Shown: in pieces, positions 7,015 through 14,848 of the stretch | Position numbering within the stretch: position 1 is the stretch's first letter | How the letters are laid out: every line of letters begins with the position of its first letter | From: a virus | Length of the DNA: 32,416 bases | Virus record (IMG/VR): IMGVR_UViG_3300043427_000940 | Span: 1 to 32,416 of that record | Reading direction: 5' to 3' (one strand) | The notes under the pieces: model-generated | Told to the model about the DNA's origin: nothing | The model's database searches: none | Seen by the model: only the letters and a program-made list of their open reading frames with translations | Program-made: the position numbers and the translations under genes

Positions 7015-8387
7015 GCCTGATTGTCACGACGGATTATGACCTTCTTCGCGTTGCCGCCCCAAACTTGCCGCTTGCGCCGTCTCAGTACGACTCGCGGTAT
7101 CAGGAGCAGTTCAACAACGTACTGCGCCTGTACTTCAACCAACTTGACAAGATTTTTGGGCAGCTAATGGCAAACGGCAGTGTGCTTCCAATTGAAGGCG
7201 GTGGTACTGGCGCTGATGCCTTTGGTCGGTTGCGTGTAAGTGAGCCGTATACCCTGTTTGACAGCCAGAATCGGTACGCTGCGGACAATCAGTTTGATGT
7301 TTCTACGACCGGTACTGGTTCGACCACATTCTTGTCGAATGAAGCAGCGGTGAAGATGGAAGTGACTGCGGGCGGTGTTGGCTCCGTGATCCGGCAGTCT
7401 TACCGTTCAATGCCATATCAGCCGGGCAAGGGGCTTTTGGTGCTTGCCACGTTTGTGATGGACAGCAGCCAGAGCCTGAACCTGACGCAGCGGGTGGGGT
7501 ACTACAACGACCAGAACGGCGTGTTCTTCCAGCGCATCGACGGGACGTATTCGTTTGTGCTGCGGTCGTATGTAACCGGCACCGCATCGGACGCCCGGAC
7601 TGTGAACCAAAGTAGCTGGAACGGCGACAAACTGGACGGCACCGGAGCCAGCGGGTACACCCTTGACCCGAGCAAAGCGCAAATTTTGTGGATGGACTTT
7701 GAGTGGCTGGGCGTCGGCTCGGTGCGGTGTGGCTTCATCATTAACGGTGAGTACATCATCTGCCACACGTTTAACAACGCTAACGAGATTACCAACGTCT
7801 ACATGACGACGGCCATCCTGCCGGTGCGGTATGAAATTAGCACGGCCACTTCTGCGGTGGCGGCGTCGATGAAGGCAATCTGCTGCTCGGTGATTTCTGA
7901 GGGCGGGTTTGAACAGACATCCATCGACCATGTGGCGCGACGCACCACAGTGCTTGGAACCATTGGCACTACGTTCCTGCCAATTGTGTCCATCCGGCTG
8001 GCATCTGGTCGCACTGGTGCGGTGGTGTTGCCAAACCGGGTGCAGGTTTTGCCGACCACGATCCAGAACTACGAGGTGGCGCTGATCAAGAACCCGACGT
8101 TGACAGGTGCGTCGTGGACGGCGGTGCCCACAGATTCAAACGTGGAGTACGACGTATCTGCCACGGCCACAACGGGTGGGTCGATTGTGCAAACAGACTA
8201 CGTTACGTCGTCTGGTTCTGGTGGTGTGGGCAACACAAGCGCGGCTACGGGGTACAACTGGGACTTGCAACTGGGCGCGTCTATCGCTGGAACAAGTGAC
8301 ATTTACACGCTGGCGGTGCGCACAGTATCTGGAGCAACCACCGGAGATGCGGTTGGCTCTCTTTCCTTCTATGATTTGACGGTTTAA
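7011..8387 (+). CDS. Virion structural protein of unknown position
   Basis: 458 residues, start overlapping the previous stop (ATGA). Residues about 18-55 form an acidic/aromatic helix (SQYDSRYQEQFNNVLRLYFN) followed by IEGGGTGADAFGRLRVSEP and TLFDSQNRYAADNQFD, a segment widespread in tail and baseplate-associated proteins of environmental phages. The remainder is beta-rich with many Gly, Thr and aromatic residues and no catalytic motif. Cys are few (for example in MKAICCSVISEGG). A virion protein is likely; whether tail or head decoration cannot be told from sequence. Confidence 0.7.
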   Translation: MSLIVTTDYDLLRVAAPNLPLAPSQYDSRYQEQFNNVLRLYFNQLDKIFGQLMANGSVLPIEGGGTGADAFGRLRVSEPYTLFDSQNRYAADNQFDVSTTGTGSTTFLSNEAAVKMEVTAGGVGSVIRQSYRSMPYQPGKGLLVLATFVMDSSQSLNLTQRVGYYNDQNGVFFQRIDGTYSFVLRSYVTGTASDARTVNQSSWNGDKLDGTGASGYTLDPSKAQILWMDFEWLGVGSVRCGFIINGEYIICHTFNNANEITNVYMTTAILPVRYEISTATSAVAASMKAICCSVISEGGFEQTSIDHVARRTTVLGTIGTTFLPIVSIRLASGRTGAVVLPNRVQVLPTTIQNYEVALIKNPTLTGASWTAVPTDSNVEYDVSATATTGGSIVQTDYVTSSGSGGVGNTSAATGYNWDLQLGASIAGTSDIYTLAVRTVSGATTGDAVGSLSFYDLTV

Positions 8388-8389
8388 TC

Positions 8390-8812
8390 ATGGCCCAGAC
8401 AATTGATCAGCTTTATCAAAGTGTTTTGGGCAGGGCGCCTGATGCGCCGGGCCAGCAGTATTGGCAGCAGCAGTTTGGTGAAACCATTGACCCGCAAGAA
8501 GAGCAGGCATTTAAAGCGGCCGCTATCCCTGAGCAGAACGTAAACAAGCTGTACCAAGACGTTCTTGGCCGAGCGCCCGAGCAAGCGGGCATGGATTACT
8601 GGCGCACCCAGATTGGGCAGACGATTGATCCGGGCGAGCAAGACAAATTTATTCAGGCAGCTTTCCCTGAAATGGGCGTTGCCGGGTTGTACAAAAACAT
8701 CCTTGGCAGAGAGGCTGATGAGGGCGGATTAAAGCATTGGCAAGAGCAGTTTGGCGATACGCTTGACCAGCAGGAACTGTTTTCGTTTAGAAAAAATGCT
8801 TTAACTCAAGAA
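8390..8812 (+). repeat. Three tandem DUF4214-type coding repeats (about 138 bp each)
   Basis: The repeats cover residues 1-141 of the internal protein. The units share the LGR...YW and TIDP-x-EQ cores but have diverged at DNA level. DUF4214 repeats are otherwise known from surface and S-layer-associated proteins. Confidence 0.75.
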
Positions 8813-10261
8813 CTGCTGCCCCAAAACTTTAATGAAGACAATGTAAGTAAGTTTTTTGCGCTGCCAGATATTGGCATTGGCGATGTAAATCAATTTATTT
8901 CTAGCGCAAAAAGCAATCAAAATTTAACTGACCAGCAAAAAAAGTTTGTCAGTGATTTGGAAACTAAAGTTTCTGGGCTTGCTAATACTTGGGGCAAGTA
9001 TGAGGGTGTAGACCCGTACCAAGCCGAAACAATTTACAGCCAAATTAAAAACATTACCAATGCTGCTGGTGGTAAAAACTGGTCTGGCGATTGGATGAGC
9101 GGCGGAGATAACGCCACAAAAGAAGCTGCCGCAAAACTTGCAAAACTTGGCGTTGATAACCTTGCCGATCTGAAAGTTACGCCGAAATACACCAAATATG
9201 ATGCCGTAGAGTTGTACAACGGATCGCCTGTTCAAGCAGATGAGGGCGGCAAATATTATTTGACGTATAACGATTTTATTGGCGGCAATGACAAAACATA
9301 TCTTCCTGCCGAAGCGCAAACACAACTTGCTTTTCCGCAATTGGTTGGCGGCGGCGGTGAATCTGGCGGGGAATACACGCAATACACGCCGCTTACTGCC
9401 GACGAACTAAAAACTTACGACCCAAAGACCGGTAAGTTTGAAATGCTAACCGGCAAAAATTTGATTGACGGAAGCACCGGTAAAGTTATTTCCAGCGCCG
9501 CCGGAGAATCAAATAACTTTGTCATTGATTACTACGACACCGGCAATTTCCTTAAAGGAAAAGATAAAACATTTGGCATTATGTTTAATGATGCCGGTGT
9601 TCCCATTCCGTACACAAGCACAGAGAAAACTGGCCTTGTATATACGCCCATTTTGCCGCTGGCTCTTGGGTTTCTTCTGCCCGGTATTGGTAATGCAATA
9701 TCTGGGGCAATTAGCGGTGCGCTTCCCGGTGCTGCTGTCACGGGTGGCGCGGGTGCTGCGGGTGCTGCCGCAGGCATTGGTTTTGTTCCCGCAACGGCAA
9801 CAAATAGTTTGATTAGCGGCGCACTTGGCTCCGGCATCATGTCCGGCGTTACGTCTGAATTGACGGGCGGAGATTTTGGCAAGGGGTTTCTTGGTGGCGC
9901 ATTTGGTTCTGGGGTTGGCAGCTTGGTTGGCGGGGCGCTACCAGCAGATTGGAGTTCGGCAGTTAAAAGTGGAATCGCCAATACCGCAGGGGGCGTAGCA
10001 AGAACGGCTGTAATGGGCGGAGATATTGGCAACGCACTTCTGAGCGGGGCGGTTGGAACCGGTCTAAACGCCACGCTTGGGTCAGTTGCCCAGCAAGTGG
10101 GCTTGACTCCACAAGAGATGAATGTATTCTCTGGAATTGTTGCCCCGCTAATTACCAAGGGAAGCATTGGACCGTCCGACATTCTGAGGCTTGCCACGCA
10201 ATTTAAACAAGGTTCAAGTCCGTACAGTCAATCGCAAGGCGCAACGCCGTATAGCCAGTAA
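8390..10261 (+). CDS. Putative internal/ejection protein with three DUF4214 repeats and a glycine-rich membrane-like region
   Basis: 623 residues, ATG 8390 two bases after the previous stop. Residues 1-49, 50-95 and 96-141 are three copies of a roughly 46-residue DUF4214-type unit: LY-x2-[VI]LGR-x-[AP]-x3-G-x2-[YH]W then [EDQ]T[IL]D-x-[QG]E. Residues about 142-410 are a polar, Asn/Lys-rich region. Residues about 415-540 are extremely rich in Gly, Ala and small hydrophobics with recurring GxxxG, such as FLLPGIGNAISGAISGALPG, as in membrane-active ejection proteins. A short PYSQSQ tail closes the protein. It heads a run of four or five such internal proteins. The ejection role is inferred. Confidence 0.7.
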   Translation: MAQTIDQLYQSVLGRAPDAPGQQYWQQQFGETIDPQEEQAFKAAAIPEQNVNKLYQDVLGRAPEQAGMDYWRTQIGQTIDPGEQDKFIQAAFPEMGVAGLYKNILGREADEGGLKHWQEQFGDTLDQQELFSFRKNALTQELLPQNFNEDNVSKFFALPDIGIGDVNQFISSAKSNQNLTDQQKKFVSDLETKVSGLANTWGKYEGVDPYQAETIYSQIKNITNAAGGKNWSGDWMSGGDNATKEAAAKLAKLGVDNLADLKVTPKYTKYDAVELYNGSPVQADEGGKYYLTYNDFIGGNDKTYLPAEAQTQLAFPQLVGGGGESGGEYTQYTPLTADELKTYDPKTGKFEMLTGKNLIDGSTGKVISSAAGESNNFVIDYYDTGNFLKGKDKTFGIMFNDAGVPIPYTSTEKTGLVYTPILPLALGFLLPGIGNAISGAISGALPGAAVTGGAGAAGAAAGIGFVPATATNSLISGALGSGIMSGVTSELTGGDFGKGFLGGAFGSGVGSLVGGALPADWSSAVKSGIANTAGGVARTAVMGGDIGNALLSGAVGTGLNATLGSVAQQVGLTPQEMNVFSGIVAPLITKGSIGPSDILRLATQFKQGSSPYSQSQGATPYSQ

Positions 10262-10273
10262 TAGGAGCAGATA

Positions 10274-11656
10274 ATGGATGAATACAGTTTTGATATTGGT
10301 GATATTGCGTCAGAACTAGGTGGAATGGATTTTGGTGCGCTAGAAAACATTGACCTTGGCGGTCTTGGCGGCCTTGACCTTGCTGGTACCCTTGAAGGGT
10401 TTGACCTTAGCGGTCTTGACCTAGACGCAATTGCCAATATTGGGGATGTTGGAGATTTTGACCCCAGCATTCTTAAAAACAACGCGGCATCTGCTGATGT
10501 TTTGAGTGATGCTTTTAATACTCCAGATTTGCGTGATCTTCCGTACGATGACATGCGCGGGGGGATAACTACAGATTTTCTTGATCCACAAAAAGATTTT
10601 GAAGAGTTAATGACAAAACAAGGTTTTGTCACTTTTGATACGCCTAAAGGTTTTGTTACATATCGACCTGATGGGACGGTTGAAACCGGCACGAACGAGG
10701 GACGCCGTAGTTATTACACAGTTGGAGATAACGGCGCTTCATTTATTGATTACGCCAACATTAACGACCCGCGTGCTTTGGTGGAAACAATAAATGAAGA
10801 AGGTCGTAATGTTTATTACCATACTGATCCACGCGGAAGAAGTTATGTAGTTGACTATGCAAATATCAATAGCCCTAACGAAATGTTGCAGACTACAAGT
10901 AGTCTTGGCGATCGCAACTTTTATTTTGATGGTAATTATGTTGGGTACGACGAAAAAGGTAATGTAACTACCGCCGGCCCCAGTGGTTCAGGCGCAGCAA
11001 AAACAGTTTATAACAAAGACGGCAGCGTTACTGAATACAAAAAAGATGGTTCCTCAACAACCACATACCGCGACGGATCAAAAACTAGCACAAGTGCTGG
11101 CGGAGAAAAAACACGAACTGCCGGTGCAACCACAAAAAATAACCAAAACAATTGGCTCAAAGCCCTGCTCCCCCTGATGCTGATGATGGCGATGCGGGAC
11201 AAGCAGTCTGGCGGCAGCAAGGCGGTTATTCCGGCACTAACAGCATCACAACGGCAGACGCCCTACAGCCAGCAACGCCCTGAAGGCTACCGACCGGGGC
11301 AGGGCGGCATCCGTTACTTTGAGCCAACGCGGTACATGCCCCGTATGGCTGGAGGCGGGATTGTGGACTTGGCCCGTGCGCTGGCAGCCGCTCGGCGGGA
11401 ACAGCGGAGCCGTCTTCTAAAGGGCCGTGGGGATGGTGTTTCTGACTCAATTCCTGCGACAATTGACGGAGAGCGGCCTGCCCGTCTGGCGCGTGGGGAA
11501 TACGTAGTGGATGCCCGAACCGTGGCTGAACTTGGAAATGGATCGACCGACGCAGGTGCAGAGCGTTTAGACGAGATGCGCCGCAAGGTACTGGATAAAC
11601 GCAAGAAGGCCGGAGTTGGTCAAGACTCCAAGGCGTATAAACATCTTCCGGCGTAA
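10274..11656 (+). CDS. Putative internal virion protein with conserved GDGVSDSIPA C-terminal module
   Basis: 460 residues, ATG 10274 with AGGAGC at 10263-10268. Residues about 14-60 are a leucine/aspartate/glycine repeat (GGLGGLDLAG, GLDL). Residues about 140-240 contain two copies of a 40-residue unit centred on DYANIN[DS]P. Residues 250-290 are a Ser/Thr/Lys linker. From about 300 the sequence becomes Arg/Ala-rich and conserved: MAGGGIVDLARALAAARR, then GRGDGVSDSIPATIDGERPA and ARGEYVVDARTVAELGNGST. This SDSIPA...GE[FY]VV...LGNGS module recurs in internal proteins of many phages. Base composition changes sharply at the same point. Function unknown; likely packaged with DNA. Confidence 0.7.
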   Translation: MDEYSFDIGDIASELGGMDFGALENIDLGGLGGLDLAGTLEGFDLSGLDLDAIANIGDVGDFDPSILKNNAASADVLSDAFNTPDLRDLPYDDMRGGITTDFLDPQKDFEELMTKQGFVTFDTPKGFVTYRPDGTVETGTNEGRRSYYTVGDNGASFIDYANINDPRALVETINEEGRNVYYHTDPRGRSYVVDYANINSPNEMLQTTSSLGDRNFYFDGNYVGYDEKGNVTTAGPSGSGAAKTVYNKDGSVTEYKKDGSSTTTYRDGSKTSTSAGGEKTRTAGATTKNNQNNWLKALLPLMLMMAMRDKQSGGSKAVIPALTASQRQTPYSQQRPEGYRPGQGGIRYFEPTRYMPRMAGGGIVDLARALAAARREQRSRLLKGRGDGVSDSIPATIDGERPARLARGEYVVDARTVAELGNGSTDAGAERLDEMRRKVLDKRKKAGVGQDSKAYKHLPA

Positions 11657-11665
11657 AGGATAGAT

Positions 11666-13228
11666 ATGGCTACAACCTCCACAACTAGCACCACTTCGCC
11701 GCCTGCTGGCACGACCAATACGCAGGGTCTTGCTGATTGGGCTGCGCCCTACATTACCGACTACCTTGGTAAAGCACAGGCGCTTGCGAACACAGATTAT
11801 CAGGTCTATCAAGGGCCGTTTACTGCCGAGGCATCGCCCCTTCAGACCCAAGCGTTTACAGGCATTGGTGCGTTGACGGTGCCGGAGGAATACGCTCAGG
11901 CGTCAGGGATGATGTCTGACATTGCCCAAAAGGCTGGCAATCTGAATTATTCGCCCACGGCAATTTCTAGTACCTACAACGCCCCGGCAGCGTATCAGGC
12001 TGCGAATGTGGGCAATTTGTACAGTTCTACGGCTCCGTATAAATCAACGGCTTTTCAGAACTTGTACAAAGCGCCGGAAGATTACAAAGCCGGAGAGTTT
12101 TCGCAGTACCAGTTTGAGCGCCCGGAAGATTATCAGGCGATTGCTCGGTCGTTTACCGATCAGGGGATGTCTGAGCGGTACATGAACCCGTACATTCAGC
12201 AGGCGCTTGAGCCGACGCTAAAGGAAATTCAACGGCAATCTTCCATCAACATTCAGCCACAGTTGGCAAAACTGACGCAGGCTGGTGGATATGGTGGCAG
12301 CCGAGAGGCTTTGCTTCGCGGTGAGGCGCAGCGCAATCTGCTTGATCAGGTTGCCAAGACCACGGGCGAGGGCTACTCCACCGCTTACGACCGGGCAGCG
12401 GCTCAGTTTAACGCTGAAGAAGCCCGCAGAATTCAGGAAGCGCAATACGCTGCGTCTCAAGGTGCAACCTTTGCCGAGTTGAAGTCGCGTTACGGATTGG
12501 CTGCGGCTCAGGCGGCAGAACAGTCCAAGCAATTCAGCGCACAGCAGAAAGCAACCGCTGCCGATCTGATGGCCCGGTACGGCTTGAGTGCACAGCAGGC
12601 GACGGAGCAGTCTAAACAGTTCAGCGCACAGCAGGCGCTTGAGAACGCCCGCAACATGGCCCAGTACGGCTTGGCTGGCAAGCAACTCAGCGAACAGTCT
12701 CGGCAGTTTGGTGCCTCTCAGGCGGCAGCAGCAGAAGCCGAACGTGCGCGTCTGGCAATGGAGGCGGCGAAGGCTTCGGAGCTTTCTCGTCAGTTTGGCG
12801 CAGAGTTTGGTCTTAAAGGACTTGAGAAGCAGTTGTCTGCCGCCAAGGGGATTGCTGATCTTGGCTCGCTTGAGCAGACTGCCAATATGCAGAACATTGC
12901 CAAGATGCTTGAGGCGGGTGCTACGCAGCGAGACATTGAGCAGGCGGGCCTTAAAGCAGATTACGACGAATTTATCCGTCAGCAAGAGTTCCCGTATAAA
13001 CAGGCTCAGTACATGCGTGACATGATTTCTGGGCTGCCAATTAGTTCAGTTTCAAATAATCCAGCTTCGCTATCTGGGCTGGCGCAACTGATCGCCGCTT
13101 CCGGTGGCGTTGATGAATTGCTTAAAGCAACTGGCGACACTAGCCTGACTGGTCTGCTGGACAAGTTGTTTGGCGGGAACCTTGGAACGTCTAGCGGAAC
13201 AACGGGTAATACCGGGAGCGAAGGATGA
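11666..13228 (+). CDS. Putative internal virion protein with 29-residue helical repeats
   Basis: 520 residues, ATG 11666 with AAGGA at 11655-11659. After a Thr/Ser-rich leader, residues 20-190 contain many Tyr-Ala-Pro segments (KAPEDYKAGEF, ERPEDYQAIARS). A conserved core, MNPYIQQALEPTLKEIQRQS and GGYGGSREALLRGEAQRNLL, is typical of this family of phage proteins. Residues about 256-400 consist of about five helical repeats of exactly 29 residues built on EQSKQF-x-A-QQ...YGL. The end is Gly/Ser-rich. Its stop overlaps the next start (ATGA). Probably a long alpha-helical protein packaged in or near the head; role inferred from neighbours. Confidence 0.7.
   Translation: MATTSTTSTTSPPAGTTNTQGLADWAAPYITDYLGKAQALANTDYQVYQGPFTAEASPLQTQAFTGIGALTVPEEYAQASGMMSDIAQKAGNLNYSPTAISSTYNAPAAYQAANVGNLYSSTAPYKSTAFQNLYKAPEDYKAGEFSQYQFERPEDYQAIARSFTDQGMSERYMNPYIQQALEPTLKEIQRQSSINIQPQLAKLTQAGGYGGSREALLRGEAQRNLLDQVAKTTGEGYSTAYDRAAAQFNAEEARRIQEAQYAASQGATFAELKSRYGLAAAQAAEQSKQFSAQQKATAADLMARYGLSAQQATEQSKQFSAQQALENARNMAQYGLAGKQLSEQSRQFGASQAAAAEAERARLAMEAAKASELSRQFGAEFGLKGLEKQLSAAKGIADLGSLEQTANMQNIAKMLEAGATQRDIEQAGLKADYDEFIRQQEFPYKQAQYMRDMISGLPISSVSNNPASLSGLAQLIAASGGVDELLKATGDTSLTGLLDKLFGGNLGTSSGTTGNTGSEG
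12431..12865 (+). repeat. Five tandem 87-bp coding repeats (29 residues each)
   Basis: Units start at 12431, 12518, 12605, 12692 and 12779. The middle ones read EQSKQFSAQQ...YGL at protein level, and units 2 and 3 share clear DNA identity. Units 1 and 5 are degenerate. Twenty-nine residues is close to eight helical turns, which keeps repeated residues on one face. Confidence 0.7.
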
Positions 13229-14847
13229 ACCTGATTGAAATTCAAGATGACCTGAAGGATTTGCCGCAAAGCCCGCAGACGATGCAGGCTTTGATGCAGT
13301 ACGCAAACGGTGCAAATCCCGAGGTTCCGCCGTATCTTGCCCTTGCGGAACTGAACCGCCGCAAGCAAATGCAGCAACGTGCGCAGCAGGCCCAAGCCCC
13401 GCAGGGGACGGTTAAGGATGCGATTGCCCAGCAAATGGGCATCATGTCTTTACAGCAGGGGCGTCAGCAGCAGATGCAGCAACAGATGGCGCAGGCTGCA
13501 CAACAGCAACAGCAGCAGGTTCCCCCGCAGGTTCAGCAGCAGGTGGCACAGCAAGGCCCGGTACAGGCTGCGCGTGGTGGTCTGTTGTCTCGGCTGATGA
13601 GCCACCCGGCCATGCGCAACTACGCTCGGCGGTACAACTCTGGCGGAATTATTTCGTTTGCCGAAGGCGACTCAGTTGAAGACCGAATTCGGGAAATGAC
13701 CGACGCACAAGATGCCTATGACCCCGAAGAAGAGCTGCGTCAACGTAGAGCAGAGGCAGCGCGGCTGAGAGCACAAGGCCCGCGCCGGGAAGACTACGAT
13801 ACCGAGGCCAGACGTGCCGCGTTTGAAAAAGCGTATCCTGAACTTGCTGCCACTGCCAATAAAAATGTAGGTGCTGAAGTGCTGCGTCGCATGGACGAGA
13901 TGCAGGCACTGCGACGGGCAGAGATTGAGCGTCAGCGTGAAGAAGCAGCGCAGGCCCGCCCGAGCGTGCTTTCTATGCTAGGTCAGGCAGCGGGTCAGAC
14001 CCGTGGTGTGAGCGGAACTGAGGCACTTGCCCGAATCCTTGGTGGGTTTGGGTCGCTTTCTCAGCAGCAACGCGCCAAAGATATTGAGCGGGAGCAGGGC
14101 TTCCGTGGCAAAGACCTTGAGTTGCAGCAGTTGCGCGTAGATGCGCAGAACAAGCTTGAAGAAGCAGAACGCGCCCGTGCCGAGGGCCGGATGGGCGACT
14201 ACGCCAAGGGCATGCAAGAGTTTGAGAAAGCCAACAACGCTTTCCGCGCCGCAGCAATGGGTTCTGTTGGCAGAGAAATTACCGCCGCAGAATCCGCAGC
14301 AGCACGCAGGCAAGTCGCGGAAACGCAGGCACAAGCTCGGAGAGATGCGGCCGCCACTGCAGCAAATAGACCGCAGCGTACAACTGATTTTGCTACGGAT
14401 GTCAGAGCAAAGTTCGATAAGATCAAGCAAGACAATCCGGGCATTTCGGACGCCGACGCGATGGACCGAGCAGTGCGGGAAGCGCGGGCAGGGATGCAGG
14501 TTCCGGCTGCTACTGGTGTTACCCAACGTACTCGCGCCGATGCGGAAAAAACGCTCAAATCCTTCTCGCTGCTCAACCCGTCCGAATGGCGCAAACAGGT
14601 GGCGGCTGCTGGTGGCGACGAAACCAAGGCCCGCGAAGATTACATTACCCGGTACATGAGCGGCGTTTTGCCACCTGAATTGATGCCTCGTGGGTCCACT
14701 GCCCCTGCGGCTGGCTCGACTGCTCCTGCGGCTGGCTCGGCTCCGCCAGCGGACGCCATTGCGGCGCTAAAAGCCAATCCTTCCCTCAAAGCTCAGTTTG
14801 ATCAAAAATACGGACAAGGCGCAGCAGCACGATACTTAGGGCAGTGA
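13225..14847 (+). CDS. Putative internal virion protein, Gln-rich and coiled-coil
   Basis: 540 residues, start in ATGA overlap with the previous gene. It begins with a recognisable phage segment (LIEIQDDLKDLPQSPQTMQA, then QYANGANPEVPPYLALAELN). Residues about 65-115 are a Gln-rich tract encoded largely by CAG/CAA. A GGLLSRLMSHPAM...YNSGGIISFAEGD stretch, with the [GS]GGI[IV]-x-[FL]A motif also present in the gene at 10274, follows. Residues 150-430 are highly charged Arg/Glu/Ala coiled coil. The C-terminus has two PAAGST repeats and a final NPSLKAQFDQKYGQGAA segment. No enzymatic motif was seen. The position before the giant protein suggests a co-packaged partner. Confidence 0.7.
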   Translation: MNLIEIQDDLKDLPQSPQTMQALMQYANGANPEVPPYLALAELNRRKQMQQRAQQAQAPQGTVKDAIAQQMGIMSLQQGRQQQMQQQMAQAAQQQQQQVPPQVQQQVAQQGPVQAARGGLLSRLMSHPAMRNYARRYNSGGIISFAEGDSVEDRIREMTDAQDAYDPEEELRQRRAEAARLRAQGPRREDYDTEARRAAFEKAYPELAATANKNVGAEVLRRMDEMQALRRAEIERQREEAAQARPSVLSMLGQAAGQTRGVSGTEALARILGGFGSLSQQQRAKDIEREQGFRGKDLELQQLRVDAQNKLEEAERARAEGRMGDYAKGMQEFEKANNAFRAAAMGSVGREITAAESAAARRQVAETQAQARRDAAATAANRPQRTTDFATDVRAKFDKIKQDNPGISDADAMDRAVREARAGMQVPAATGVTQRTRADAEKTLKSFSLLNPSEWRKQVAAAGGDETKAREDYITRYMSGVLPPELMPRGSTAPAAGSTAPAAGSAPPADAIAALKANPSLKAQFDQKYGQGAAARYLGQ

Positions 14848-14848
14848 C

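Noticed and set aside
13465-13558. CAG/CAA-rich tract as a microsatellite element
   Set aside because: It is an ordinary Gln-rich coding segment with mixed codons and interruptions, as is common in internal virion proteins.
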